NCBI RefSeq assembly: GCF_023159225.1
Contig: NW_025959445.1
Coordinates: 1 to 64,000 of the forward strand
Direction of reading: 5' to 3'
Origin: Perognathus longimembris pacificus
Lineage: Eukaryota; Chordata; Mammalia; Rodentia; Heteromyidae
DNA: 64,000 nt
Part shown: piece by piece, positions 47,616 to 59,924 of the stretch
Position numbering within the stretch: the first letter of the stretch is position 1
How the letters are laid out: every line of letters starts with the position of its first letter
Program-made: the position numbers and the translations under genes
The notes under the pieces: generated by a model
What the model was told of the DNA's origin: nothing
Databases searched by the model: none
What the model saw: the letters and a program-made list of their open reading frames with translations, nothing else

Positions 47616-47930
47616 TCAGCTTCTGTCTGAGATAGCTCTGGTGGATGCTAGAAGGTAGACATTGGAACAGGCAGGGAACCACAAGAATGTTTCCACTATG
47701 GCAAGTTCTTGGCCCAGAACATGCCAGAGCCAGCAGAACCAGTCTTGGAGATGCCAGTCATTTCTGATCATCTTACCCATCTCTTTTTGGAGCTCCTCTA
47801 GCTGCCTCTTAATCTTTTGTAAATTGTCAGTAATATTGACCCAGTACAATCCTTTCAATTTTTTGTACCTGAATGGATTTTGAAAAACAGATAATCTATG
47901 ACATGATTTTGCAGAATTCCCATTTGTCAT
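47616..47930 (-). pseudogene. Possible retroviral env transmembrane remnant
   Basis: A 104-codon minus-strand frame containing a heptad-like stretch ('NITDNLQKIKRQLEELQKEM') followed by a tryptophan-rich segment and a short hydrophobic run. This layout recalls a transmembrane-Env ectodomain and membrane-proximal region, but no immunosuppressive-domain or Cys motif is evident and no matching LTR was found. It could be another protein fragment or chance. The flanks 47,510-47,615 and 47,930-49,100 show nothing else I recognise. Confidence 0.3.
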
Positions 47931-49105
47931 AACTTCATTCCTGATTCAGCTCTTCCAAAATTATAGCTGTGGTATTGGTCAACTTGCTCAAAAACTACAA
48001 GTTAGCCTGGTGCACACCTACTACATGTCCAGGGACTGGCAGAGCAAAAGGGGCACCATATCACCAGTATTTAACTGTACAAGGCTGTCACCACATCATG
48101 TCTCATATACCCATTATGCTGATGAGTCAATATGTCAAGGAAGAGATGCTGCATGTCACAAAACTTATTCTTGGGCATTTCCAAACTTCCTTTAATAAGT
48201 TAAATTGCCCTTTATTTAGGTTAAATTGAAATTTAGAGTTAGTCTAAGTAGGAGCCTACTCACTTAACGTCATCAAACGAATTGCCCTGGGACAAATATC
48301 ATGTAATTGGGAATGAACTGTGGAGTGTAATGAAATCAGGTGTATACAGGAGTAATTGAATTAATCTATAGTTGAATTACTCTAAGTAACTCCTTTTGTG
48401 GTTAGAAAGATACGGACACTAACTATTTCTTGAACAACATGCCTTTCTTTTTGTACCTGTCAGCAAAATTTGGAGGTGAAATTGAAATTGAATGTATTAC
48501 CTTATTTCTTGTAAAATTTGATGTGTATACATTAGAATTGAAAAAAAAGTACTTTTTTTACTTTGAATATTTTGTATGTTGTTGTAGCAGTTGCTCTTCC
48601 TCTTGAGGTTGATATACAATCATTATTCAAGTGTTTTATTTAAAGCAGCTTCTACACTAGGGAGAATAGAAATATTAACCAAGAAGAATGACATATTATG
48701 GACCCACATAAGCTTGTAAATTGAAGACATGTTAAGCGCATTTTAAGGCTGGGGCCATCCTCTGAGTCTTTCAGGATAAAGATTTAAATTAGATTTAAAA
48801 TGAAATTAGCATTATACTTAAAATATGTGTATCTGAAGGAACTTGACAAAGATATTTTAGTGAACTTTGGCCTATTTACATATTCATGTTAATGAAACAT
48901 TGCCAAACTTAGTAGTGTATAATAAGCATTTGTGTAGGTAGATTTAAATGAAGTATCATAAAGTAGATGCCACATGTAGAAAGCTTGAATTTTTGAGATG
49001 ATATTAGGATTCTAGCGATCAGTAGGTGCTGAAACGCAAAGCCTTGCAACAAGATTACTAAAGAGTCACTTCTTTTGTGGAGACAAAGCCTCAGCAAGAT
49101 GTAAC

Positions 49106-49312
49106 TTAAATGTAGCTATTGGAGCAGGGATCCCCTTTGGCTAAACAACGAAGTACATTTGAGTATTTTTCAAATAGGGCTATTTCAGGCTTTACATTGA
49201 GCCAGGACTCTGCATTGAAAAGAATGCTTTGTCTCACTCTAAGACTTGTAGCATTGTGAACAGGTCCATACCTCCAGGCAGGATCCATGGTGTCTGTGAA
49301 AACATCCCCCAA
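49106..49312 (-). other. Unassigned open frame
   Basis: 68 codons on the minus strand beginning 'MGDVFTDTMDPAWRYGPVHN'. Composition is protein-like rather than low-complexity, and the frame is open upstream to the edge of a decayed stretch. I do not recognise it. A processed-pseudogene or ERV fragment is possible, given the LTR on the same strand at 50.4 kb. Confidence 0.25.
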
Positions 49313-49479
49313 TACCTGGCAAGTGCTGGGATAACTGTGACTCAGTTTGCATATTACATGGTAACGTCATTTATATCAGAGTTAACTTAAACACATAAGA
49401 AATTTGCAGATATCCTGTTACTATCTGTCACATGCATGAAACTTTTCTGGTTTGTCTTTCATGATTCTTTCCATGTTAG

Positions 49480-49600
49480 ACAAAACATCTGAAGGAGATT
49501 GTGAGGAGGGATCTGAGAATCAGGGAGGAGGTAACAAACAGTATAACAAATGTACCCAAGGCCTAACATATCAATCTGTAAACTCTCTGTACATCACTTT
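49480..49600 (+). mobile_element. L1 3' tail fragment
   Basis: 'ggaggtaacaaacagtataa' followed by 'gtacatcactttgacaaaga' is the recurrent L1 3' terminus. Its A tail has apparently been replaced by GAA/GGA repeats. Confidence 0.75.
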
Positions 49601-49735
49601 GACAAAGAAGAAGAAGATGAAGGAGGAGGAGGAGAAGATGAAGGAGGACGAGGAGAAGGAGGAGGAGGAGGAGGAGGAAGGAGGAGGAGGAGGAGGAGGA
49701 GGAGGAGGAGGAGGAGGAGGAAGAGAAGAAAAGAA
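49600..49735. repeat. (GGA)n / (GAA)n microsatellite
   Basis: An almost pure purine tract, with GAAGAA first and then GGA repeats from about 49,665 to 49,720. The polyGlu/polyGly/polyArg frames on + and the polyPro/Ser frame on - are artefacts. Such tracts can form triplex DNA. Confidence 0.95.
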
Positions 49736-49766
49736 GAAGTGGAAATATCTCAAGAAAAACATTTTT

Positions 49767-49967
49767 TTTTTTTGGCCAGTCCTGGGCCTTGGACTCAGGG
49801 CCTGAGCACTGTCCCTGGCTTCTTCCCGCTCAAGGCTAGCACTCTGCCTCTTGAGCCACAGCGCTACTTCTGGCCGTTTTCTGTATATGTGGTGCTGGGG
49901 AATCGAACCTAGGGCCTCGGGTATACCAAGGCAGGCACTCTTGCCACTAGGCTATATCCCCAGCCCT
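49767..49967 (-). mobile_element. SINE, reverse, with 16-bp TSD
   Basis: Flanked by CAAGAAAAACATTTTT at 49,751-49,766 and 49,968-49,983. Its T-run tail is at left; the head 'ggtgctggggaatcgaacc' and 'gccactaggctata' at right. It is the least diverged SINE copy here by eye. Confidence 0.94.
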
Positions 49968-50149
49968 CAAGAAAAACATTTTTATACATGTTTGTATTCT
50001 TTTGTCCTTCAAATCCTTTTCTGACTTGTTATTAATATTTTACAAATTTACAGTTGTTTTCCATTAGTTTTTGTTTTATACGCTCTTTGACCTATTGTCA
50101 GTACCCAAGTTTGATAAGCCCTGTTGCACCTTGAACGTAAAACTGCCTG

Positions 50150-50439
50150 GTGTATTTTTCTTGTGTCCAGTGTAAAAGCATAGGTATCGGCCATTCCAGA
50201 GGACCATGAGGAGATAATTTCAGGCAGGGGAGGAAGGTTCATAAGGAGGTTTATTAGTGGGGCCATAGTTCCCACGGGAGAGGGAGCTACATGGTGTTTG
50301 CACCTTATCCAGGTGGCAGCTTCTCTCTGGGGGTAAAAGGGAAGTAGGTTGATAGTGAGTAGGAGTGGATCATTAGGTATGGGTGGAACTGGGGGCTAGT
50401 GGGAGGAGCTGAGGAGCTGAGGCTAGGGAAATGCTAACA
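50150..50439 (-). mobile_element. LTR of an unassigned ERV, reverse orientation
   Basis: Read on the minus strand the element begins TGTTAGCATT at 50,439, immediately after a purine run 'AAATGGGGGAA' that looks like a polypurine tract (50,440-50,451). It contains AATAAA near 50,250. That arrangement marks a 3' LTR whose interior would extend to the right (50,452 onward). The other LTR end is uncertain (about 50,060-50,170). In the interior the minus frame 50,727-50,930 is hydrophobic but not clearly Env. Confidence 0.45.
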
Positions 50440-50451
50440 TTCCCCCATTTG

Positions 50452-53400
50452 TTGTTTATTAATAACAGAAGACGGGTACCAGACCAGGCAGAGGTTGTTT
50501 CTTCTGTAACTACTTCCTGCTGAAAAGGGGTGAATTAGTCAGAGGCCCCTGATTCATTATTTGGCCTGTTACTGCCTAAGAAGTATTTGAAAGTTTGGTT
50601 GGTAAAAGTCCTCATTATTTCCACAATATGGTTATCAGGGCTAATGGGTGTCTGGTGTCCTCTGGCTACCTCCTGCATCTTGGGCACATTAAGGAGTCCC
50701 TGAGGCTGGGTCTTCAGGGTCCAGATCTATGATGGGCACAGCAGTGTAGTAAGAGGATGGCCTTGAACTGCAAGTTCCCAGGTGGCGACCTCAGTGAGGG
50801 ATATTATCCTATTAAAGGAGACTTTTGAAAAGGTCAGGCAAAAGGCTGACAAGTTCACAGGACCAGTTAACATGAACAACATGGGAGAACACAGCCTGGG
50901 CACAAGCCAGAAAAGGTACATTTGGAACATAAACCCAATTGTGGCCCATTACAAGGAAGGAGGATGAACTGGACTTGGGGCAGGAAGGAAGTGTTTAGGG
51001 ATAGTGGACTGATTGGGAGTAACCAGTCAGAGGCTAATATATATACATACAAATAGCAAGTAGCAAAGGCAAGAATGCAAGTTTCTGTCCAGATGGAAAA
51101 TGGACAGGTATGGACATTAGGTGGGTAAACAACTGTTCCTCTTGATCTGGCTCTGATTAATTTTGGAAGGGCAACTTTAAATTGACTCCATTTAAGATGA
51201 GACTTCATCTCCTCTTACTCCTCTCCATGGGTCCTCATTATCAGGTTAGACCTCGTCCTGAAGGTCTAGGTGCTCATTGCTTGGATAGCTTGTCTCAGTT
51301 GGCATTCACAGGATTTCTTTCTCACTGGACCTATGTTTCTAACCTCTTTTCTGTGTTAGTTGTTTCTCAGAGAGGGTCTCATGTTCAGGCTGGCCTTGGA
51401 CAGCAGCACTCTTATGTGTGCCTCCTGGAATAGCTGGGAACCCACAGGTGCACCATTTTAACTAGCTCACTGATTGAGATGGTTTTTCAGTAACTTTTTC
51501 GTCAGTCTAGTCTCAAACTGAGATTCTATGGATTCCTGTCTCTTAACTGTGAATTGAACTTTTGTTGCTAATCTCAGATATTAAATGTTGTAGATTTGAA
51601 GTTTGTATTTCTGACTTATTGTTCAAAACTTCTTTAGCATATATTAAGAAACTGCATGACCATGTAAGGACCATTTCTTACAAAAGTGATTTTCATTAAA
51701 GTCAAATGAATTTATAACTGGGGATCTACGAAAGAAAAATGTTTTGGGATTCATGTTCCTCTTAGCCCTTGACCATGCCTTTTCCATATGCTAATGTAAC
51801 TCATATAGCCCCTCCCTAAAGAATGTTTTTAGCAGACTTTATACTTACTTTTGTCTTCTTGAAATGGCTATCAGGAAAGCAACTTTTGAAAAGTTCAGTG
51901 GGGCCTCCAATCTCAGGCTTTCTATTTGAAATTTTGCACACTGAGTTAAAATATTGTTACATTTGTGGCCTTGGATCATCCCTGTCCATTCCACATGAAG
52001 TCATTGAAGCATCTAACCTTTCTAGGCTTGGTTTCTGCTTTGGAGGAAAATATGTAGTCCAAGCAGATGTTTCTCTCCCTCATTTGAAAACATCTTTTCA
52101 TGTTACTAAGCATGATATCAATGAAGCAATTGGATGTAGATAAGGTAGGAGGTAAAAGGTCAATGTTTTCTTTGTTGATAGTGCAAAATATGAAGCTTTT
52201 TGTTTGTTTATACTTGTTTTATGCCAATTGGGGCAGGAGAGCAAGTAGGTTTCCTTCCTACGTTAGTAAGGCCTTAGCAGTCAAGGTATGTGAAGGAAAT
52301 CCAGTGTAATGGCCATCTGATCCTTCTTGGCTGAAAGAAAACCTTTAAAATTGAGCAGTCACATTTTAATTTTTTTTCTCAATTGTAAAAAAATTTCTTC
52401 TTCCAAAAAATACTGTTTGCTTTTTCTTACTAAAGCCTTACTAATAAATCAGTAGGCAAGACACTTCTAATTTGCCTCTAGAATTTCCTAAACAAACCCC
52501 AAGCACATATTATCTTTACATATAAGTCACATTGATGGTCATCTTTATGGTTCTGTCATTTCACAAGGCTCCCTAACAAGCTCCTTAAAAACTTCCTTTT
52601 GGTAACCTCATGTTTGCCTTCTACTTCAGAACAAACTGTGGAATAATCTGACAAAGAGGCTATGATGTCTGAAGGTAAGTTGTTATGCAACTGTAGTGTC
52701 TTTCTTTGCCTGTAGAAATTGTATAAATCCATCTTATATGTAATTGGTGTCAAATATAAGGATAATAATTAAGTTATGTAATGATTAATTACATGGGTAA
52801 AAATAACTAGCAAAACAAAGATAGAGGTCATATCCGTATACAAATTCTAAAACTTTCAATAGGAAGACATCCTTTCTGTGAAACTGAAAATTGTTATTGA
52901 GCACAGTGGCCACGAATCATTGCCAAACTTAGTGAAAATAAACAACTCTCTTAATTCTTTATTCTTCCTGTTATCATTTCAAGTAGCCAACACCAATTTT
53001 CTATTTCTTTTCTATCAACCGTGGAATGTTGATAACTTGTAAGTTATCAATTCTGTAGGTTCTAGGTTGAACAGAGATTTTTCAACTTATATTTAAAGTA
53101 CAATCATGATTTGAATATATGAAATATTACTGGCTAAGATCCTGGATCCTGGGCGTCTCTGTGAATTATTCTTAGAGAAAAGTATGAGGGGAATAATATG
53201 GGCTCCGTTCTAAAATATCCCTAGTTAATTCCAAATAATCAAGCTCAGCACCATGACAACTAGATGCTGTATAGGCTGCAATTTTTGTTAGAGTATTCTG
53301 ATAAGAACAGGGAGCTTCTAATGTCAGAGTATTCACAAGAAAAAGCAAACACAAACTCACTCCTTATATGTTAAATAGCATAGTTTCAAAAAAAAAAAAG

Positions 53401-53868
53401 CAGTATTATCAGGCCTTAGTGATTCCCAGGCAGACATTGTATCCCAGGAACCATAAACTTAGCTTTTTCCAATTTATGTAGTTTCTCAAAAACAATCAGA
53501 TACTAATGCCTAGACTGGCCTGGACTGTTATCCTCCAGTTTTTGATTCCGATAAATCTGACATTTGTCATTATGCTTAACTTTTTATTGATGGTGATTTC
53601 ATGAGTTGTTTTTTTTTTTTTAAATAAATGTGATAAACAGAGTCCTTAGTATTTAGTAACACAGGTAATTAGTTCATATCTTTTTGAACATTGTCACCTC
53701 CTCCCTCATTTTCTCTGATTTTTTCCACCTTCACCCCCACTGTAAGTTGCATACTTCATTGTCAACACAGTGTCTAGGGAGTATCACTGTTCTATTGATA
53801 CACTGCTTGTCCTTTGTCTCAGTAGCAGTACAACTGACAAAGTCCTCATATCTAAAATATACTTGGAA
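50452..53868. other. Region without a recognised gene
   Basis: The first ~0.5 kb may be the 3' interior of the minus-strand ERV whose LTR ends at 50,439. A 106-codon + frame at 51,823-52,143 has ordinary amino-acid composition but matches nothing I know and is not flanked by clear splice sites. The rest is AT-rich with an A-run at 53,388-53,399. Confidence 0.4.
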
Positions 53869-55035
53869 CTAAAAAAACTAAGTCCTCCCCATCAAATCCT
53901 GAAAGAATTACCTACCCCATTAGTAAGTGGGTAGAAGACTTAAAGACAGACTTCTCTGCAAAGGAAATAATAATGGTCAATAGACAGAGGAAGAAATGAG
54001 TAACATCTCTGGCCATAAAAGAAATGCAATTCAAACCTATTTTGAGATTCCACCTTCTCCCAGGTAGTATGTCCACTGTCAAGAAAAGTACTTACAGAAG
54101 TTGAAAGGGAATTAGCCAAAAGGGAACACTTCTTCACTGTTGGTGGTGCCTAAACTTGTTCAACCACTCTGGAAAGCAATATGGAGGTTACTCAAAAGGT
54201 AAAAAATAGAGCTCCCCTATGACCCAACTATTCCACTTGTGGGCATTCACACAAAGGGTCACAAACAGACCGTACTAAAGCTACCAACATAACTATGATG
54301 CAACATTGTTTACCATAGCTAAGATAGGGCTGCAAGCCACATATTTCTCATTAGATGAATGGATCAAGAAATTGTGGTATATACACACAATGGAATGCTA
54401 TACTTCCATCAGAAAAAATGACATTGTTCCATTTGTAATGAAATGGAAAGACTTGGGAAAAAAGACATACTACGTGAAGGGGGCCAGAACTAAGGAAACA
54501 TAGATTCCATGGTTTCCCTCATTAGTAATAATTAGTATCTCTAGGATAGTCCTAACAGATGATCCCAATAACTCAATAGATATTACACATGATCACACAA
54601 GATAATGCTAAGTGAATTAAACCTGAAGAGATGGAAAAAACAGGGATTTCTTTGATGTTTCTAATGTACTATGTGAAATTATTTCTTTTTTCTTTCATTT
54701 TACTTTGTTTAGCCCCTGTTCTCAGTGTATTTGATATTGGCACCATGAGGATTGTATATATGGTTGTCTGAATTATGGAGGCGAAAGGGAACATAAAAAT
54801 GGGGAGAAAAAGGATAAAGAGTGAACCAAACCATCAGTTAATGTGTTGAAAATTAATTGTACAACTAACTTGGGGGGTGGCAGTGGGCAGGGAAAGAGGG
54901 ATAAGAGGGGAGGGAAGGTGGGCGTAAAATGACGGAGAGGGTAATAGGTATAAAAAAATTGTACTCACTAACTTATGTGTGCAACTGTAACCCCTCTGTA
55001 CATCATCTTGAAAACAAAAAATAAATAAAAAATGA
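53868..55035 (+). mobile_element. L1 ORF2 C-terminus and 3' UTR
   Basis: Reads L1 ORF2 end ('WIKKLWYIHTMECYTSIRKN' in the frame at 54,306-54,503), then a 3' UTR with a G-rich tract (54,871-54,930) and a tail around 55,005-55,040. It is more diverged from the 20.5-kb L1 and represents another subfamily. Confidence 0.85.
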
Positions 55036-55112
55036 TAAAAAAGAAGCAAGGAAGTTTTCTTCCAATCCGGGAAACCCAGGCTAAGATTGATTCAAAAGAT
55101 TATTCTATGAAA
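54871..55112 (+). repeat. Duplicated L1 3'-end segment, copy 1
   Basis: About 242 bp nearly identical to 56,440-56,682 (one A/G change near 54,932/56,501 and one A-run length change). It covers the G tract, 3' terminus, A tail and 70 bp beyond the tail. Confidence 0.9.
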
Positions 55113-56370
55113 CATTTAAATCTAGATAATATCAAGTCTACTCACAATCTTCTGTGAAATAGTTGCAGAGAGAGAAAAATCCTAAACACATACTAAGAAG
55201 CTAATATCAAAACCATCCAAAAAACCGTCAAAGACACAAAATATATAGAAAATGACAGAGCAATCTATCTTATGAACACTGATGAAAAACTCCTCAACGA
55301 AATATTAGCTAACAGATTCCAGAAAGAGTTTTTAAAAAATCATACAACATGATGTTGTAGTCTTCAGTCCACAGATGCAAAGCTGTTTTAAAATACCTAC
55401 AGGGATAATGATATTCACCCCACTAACATACGTAAGACCAAGAATCACATAGGTCTCTGAGTCAAAGCCCAAAAAGCCTTTGACAAAATACAACAGACTT
55501 TCATGCACAAAGGCCTGGAGATATAGTATTAAAAGGAACATTCTTTAAACAATAAAAGACATAAATGAAAGAGCAACTGCTAATACCATACTAAATTTGG
55601 AAAAACTAAACACAATGCCATTAAAATAAGGAACAGACAATGATGCCCACTCTCTCTAGTCTCATTTAATATACACCTGAAATCTCAAGCCATAGCAAAA
55701 AGCCAACACAAGAATATCAAAGGGATCCACATAGTAAAGGAAGAAATCAAACTATACTTTTCCACAGATGACATAATCTTATACCAGATGGAAAGAAGAA
55801 ACTCCAGTGTCAAATTCTTACATTTAATAGCCAAACTCTTAGACCTAATAAACCATGTTGGTAAACTTGCAGGATCCAACATTAATAAAAATAACAACAC
55901 GCTACCTACAAAGCACATGTAGAAAAAAGAAACAAACAACAAAACAGCAGCATTTCTGTATACCGTGGATATTACCATGCAGAGAAGGAAATCATGGAAA
56001 AAATACCATTTGCGATATCTTAAAAAAAAAATAGTAGGTAATTAAACTAATCGAAGATGTCAAAGACCAATTTAATGAAAATGATAAATCAAAGAGACGA
56101 TAAGATGTTATACAAACTCAATGCAATCACCATCAAAATTCCACACCAAAATCTATACAGAATAGAGAAAAGAATCCAAATCTGTATATGAAGAAAATAA
56201 AGACCTAGAATTCCCACAAGAATTGTAGGCAAAAGAAGCAGTGACAGAGATTTCACACTGCCAGACATCGAATAATATTACAAAAGCCATCATAACAAAA
56301 ACAGCCTGGTACTGGCACAAAAACCGTGCCCAAGTTGAAAGAAATGGGGTAGAAGACCCATGAATAAATT
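55113..56370 (+). mobile_element. L1 ORF2 reverse-transcriptase region, broken
   Basis: Successive short frames read L1 reverse transcriptase: a region before the active site near 55,255-55,330, the Ala-Phe-Asp-Lys stretch near 55,470-55,490, and the Asp-Asp catalytic area near 55,766-55,770, up to about 56,370. Many stops. The minus-strand frames 55,332-55,978 are shadows. Confidence 0.75.
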
Positions 56371-56385
56371 ATTTTTTGTTGTTCA

Positions 56386-56430
56386 TTTGGTTCTGAGCCA
56401 GTCCTGGGCCTTGGACTCAAGGAGCAAGAT
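56386..56430 (-). mobile_element. SINE tail fragment
   Basis: 'gccagtcctgggccttggac' is the start of the reverse SINE seen at 49,777, cut after about 30 bp where the duplicated L1 3' end begins. Confidence 0.65.
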
Positions 56431-56439
56431 CTCTCTCTT

Positions 56440-56682
56440 GGGGGGTGGCAGTGGGCAGGGAAAGAGGGATAAGAGGGGAGGGAAGGTGGGCGTAAAATGA
56501 CAGAGAGGGTAATAGGTATAAAAAATTGTACTCACTAACTTATGTGTGCAACTGTAACCCCTCTGTACATCATCTTGAAAACAAAAAATAAATAAAAAAT
56601 GATAAAAAAGAAGCAAGGAAGTTTTCTTCCAATCCGGGAAACCCAGGCTAAGATTGATTCAAAAGATTATTCTATGAAACAT
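56440..56682 (+). repeat. Duplicated L1 3'-end segment, copy 2
   Basis: Partner of 54,871-55,112. It ends in 'ctatgaaacatt', after which the sequence changes to the AT-rich long repeat. Confidence 0.9.
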
Positions 56683-56689
56683 TAAAATT

Positions 56690-57185
56690 ATAAAAAAAAT
56701 TGTGATAGAATTTCAGTAGGACTTCCATCATTAGTCGGCTATGTTTAATTTCATTGTAACATAATCAAAATCTGTTTTTATGTGAATTCAAATTCGTTTA
56801 TATATTCAAAAAGCAGTATTCCATGCCCTTACAATAAAAAAATCCAGTAGGGTCAGAAGTTGTTATACTTATGAGTAGAGAGTCAGACAAATGTGCAACA
56901 TATATACTGCATGAAATTCCATGCAGTTTGATACTTCAGTACTGGATTCTGAAGGGTTGAAAATAAAATGAGGTCAATAGAACTCACGATATTCTTTACT
57001 CAGTTTCCTGAAATTGGGTTTGCTTAAGTATCTGTGTGTGGTATGATCAAAATATTGCTTCTGCACTACATGGCAAGGGGGTCAGGATCCCCACAATTTC
57101 TGCTTCCAGGAAGAGTAATCTTGAGGCATATTTTTGAAATAATTATTTTTTGACAGGAAAACATTGATTGATCCTTCATTGTTTA
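56690..57185 (+). repeat. Dispersed copy of part of the A/B repeat
   Basis: Aligns with copy B 24,345-24,830 ('atatactgcatgaaattcca', 'gatacttcagtactggattc', 'ttgacaggaaaacattgatt') and more distantly with 4,400-4,700 in copy A. No coding potential. Confidence 0.8.
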
Positions 57186-57750
57186 ATCTACCACCACGGA
57201 CTGGCTGTATCTATTTGTACTTCCATTTCTTACTTCATGTCCCAATGTTCTCTCAAGGATAACTTTCTGTGTTCTTGATTTTTTAATGGAATTTAATGTT
57301 CATATTTTTGTTAATTTCAGCCATCATCACAGGATTTTTTTTTCTTCATTTGTTTTTCATCAGTGTTGTTTTGGGGATTGGTGTGTTAACTTGACCTTTC
57401 AAGAAATAAGTAATGGTTCTTTGCGTTTTAGCATCTGGGGTGCTGAAGTAATGAAGGATTGATTTCCCCTAAACTTTCCTTTGTGGGATCATAGGTGGCA
57501 GCAATATTGAACAAGTGTATATCTGCATCAATAATTTCATAGCGTTTACTTTTGGTCATATGTCCTCCAGCATTTCTTATTAGTAGTATTCCTGCTAATG
57601 GACATTCTTCTTGGGGCTATGTTGAATGTGAGGGTCATTTTGCTTTGCTTTTTTTTTTTTTTTAGGCCTGTGTTATAGAGCATTCTTAATGTGTCTCTAG
57701 GCCGATCTCAATTCCTATTCAGACAGATTAAAAATTGATTCATATTAAGT
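57186..57750. other. Unassigned AT-rich stretch
   Basis: No open frame of note. Some words look like reverse-strand L1, but I cannot place it. Confidence 0.35.
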
Positions 57751-58340
57751 TTCTTAGCTTTATAATAGAAAATATCAACGCAACAGAGATATTTTAAAAG
57801 GTAAGTTTTTGTAATTCAGTTGAGCTTAAGGATTTCTGTTATGTGAAGTTAAATTAGAAATACATTTCCCTAGCACCTAGCCATATCCCACAATTTACTA
57901 TCATGAATATATAAAACATGACATTCCTTGAGAGAATAAAATGTTATAATTTGGAATTCATTTTGACTCCTGGGTCTTGACTTTTTATTAAGGCCAGTAG
58001 AAGGCTACCGTCATTTTCCTTTTGGTTACAACACATAAACTCAACACAAATGATCAATGTTGATGTCGTGTCATGTGCCTGGTGTAACATGTGAGATTGT
58101 TATCACAAGCAATCTCATTAACCTAAAGCAAGGAAACTAATTCTGACACACACCCTAATATTTAAACTCAATTTAGTAGGTTCCAGGATCTTGAAACATG
58201 TATTCAGTCAGACTTAGCCTTTAACTCTGCATATCAGGAAAAATCCCTGCAAAAATTACTCACAAACCATGCATATATTATTTGTTAGCTCAGTGGACAT
58301 GCTATATAGACATAAAAAGGTTTCATATTAAGGCTAGATG

Positions 58341-58343
<3 letters not shown>

Positions 58344-58377
<34 letters not shown>
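58344..58377. repeat. (GT)n microsatellite
   Basis: About 17 GT units. The copy at 62,160-62,186 is shorter and interrupted, a length difference that arose after the duplication. Confidence 0.95.
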
Positions 58378-58378
<1 letters not shown>

Positions 58379-58379
58379 T

Positions 58380-59760
58380 TATTCATTAAAGTGTTGACAA
58401 AGTGATGTGCAAAAGTGTACACATACATAAGACAGTGCATACATTTCATGTGATATCATATACCCTTGATTTTTTTCCCTTCCCTAGAGCAGGTAGGCAT
58501 ATATACAATACCTAGTATACCAAAATCCTATACAGTAATATGTAACTTATGACAAAGGCAATAATCCTAGAACTTTAAATGTAACATCAACAATAGAATC
58601 CTCCTGAGTCCTTTTGGTGTTGTTTTACTTATTCTCATCTTTTACAGTCATATGTACTTAGCTGCTGAGCTATTGTTATCTACTGTTATATCTATTCTAG
58701 ACCTTCTCGTTTAGTACTTGTTTGGTTTTAGACACATTATGTAACGTCACTGAGGCAAACCTGTGGAAATACCATTTGAAAAGGATTTTCTTTTGCCGTC
58801 CTTGTCTCTACTGTCCCCTCACCCATCCTAACAGTCTTATATAAAGGATCCTTGCCCCTTGGTTTTTGTGTTCTACTCTTGTCTCACTCAACAATATTTG
58901 TTAAAGTTCTCATTATTTGCCTGAGAATAACAATATTTTATCATTTGAAATCACTGTGTAGTATTACCTCATGTATAGGTATCCCATTTTGTGGATCCCT
59001 TCGCTTGTAGTGGGGCATCAGTGTTTTCTCCATATTTTGGCGGTTGTAAATTGTGCAGCCATGAACATGTATATCCAGATGTCTTTATGATATCCTGAGA
59101 CATGTTGTTCAGAATAGATGTCGAGGAGTAATATGGCTGGGTCATAGGTTATGTCTATGCTGAGCATTTTGAGGAACCTCCATACAGTTCTTCAGAATGG
59201 ATGTACTAATTTACACTCCAACTAACATTAAAGAAGAGTTTCTTTTTCCCAATATCCCTTCCAGCATTTCTTATTGCCCGAGTTCAGAGTGTACAGCAAT
59301 CTACCTGAGTGAGACGGAATATCAGGGTTGTTTTTATTTGCGTTTCCTTTACTGCCTGGGATGGTGAACATTTCCTTAAATGTTTCTTTGCCATGTTTTA
59401 TCTTTTCTATTGTAACGTCTCTGTTTAGCTACTTTGCCCATTTAATAATTCGTTTACTGGGTTCAGAGGTGGTTAGTTTCTTTATTTCTCTGTAGGTGAC
59501 AGACATTTGGCTTTTTTTCTGTTTCTCTGCTGGTGAGGAATCTTTCCCACATGATAGGCTGTCTTAGTAGTTTGGTTGGTATGTCTTTAGCTGTGCAGAA
59601 ACTTTCTATTTTTTAGTATTCTCATTTGGTAATTATCTCCACTATCTGTTGTGACCCTTACCTGTGCCTATAAGTTCTAGTGTATCTCCTCCTCTGTTTT
59701 TCAGTATTTTAGAGGATTCAGGGGTGTTGTTGATGTTCTAAATACATTTTGAGTTTGCCC
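58380..59760 (-). mobile_element. L1, reverse: ORF2 C-terminus and 3' UTR
   Basis: On the minus strand the end of ORF2 runs from about 59,760 to 58,930, then the 3' UTR down to the GT run. The paralogous copy in unit 2 keeps a longer frame (63,038-63,361). Confidence 0.75.
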
Positions 59761-59924
59761 TGGTGCATGGTGATTGGCTAGGATCAACTTTGAATTTTCT
59801 ACATGTGTCTGCGCAGTTTTCCCAGCACCAGGAGTTGAAGAGGCTGTTAATACAATTATGTATCTGTAGCTCCTTTTTTGAATATCAACTGATTGTAAGA
59901 ATGCAGCTTTAGCCATCCTCTTCT

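Noticed and set aside
49452..49912. Frames with polyGlu, polyGly, polyArg and polyPro runs
   Set aside because: They cross an L1 tail, a GGA microsatellite and a SINE; no gene structure.
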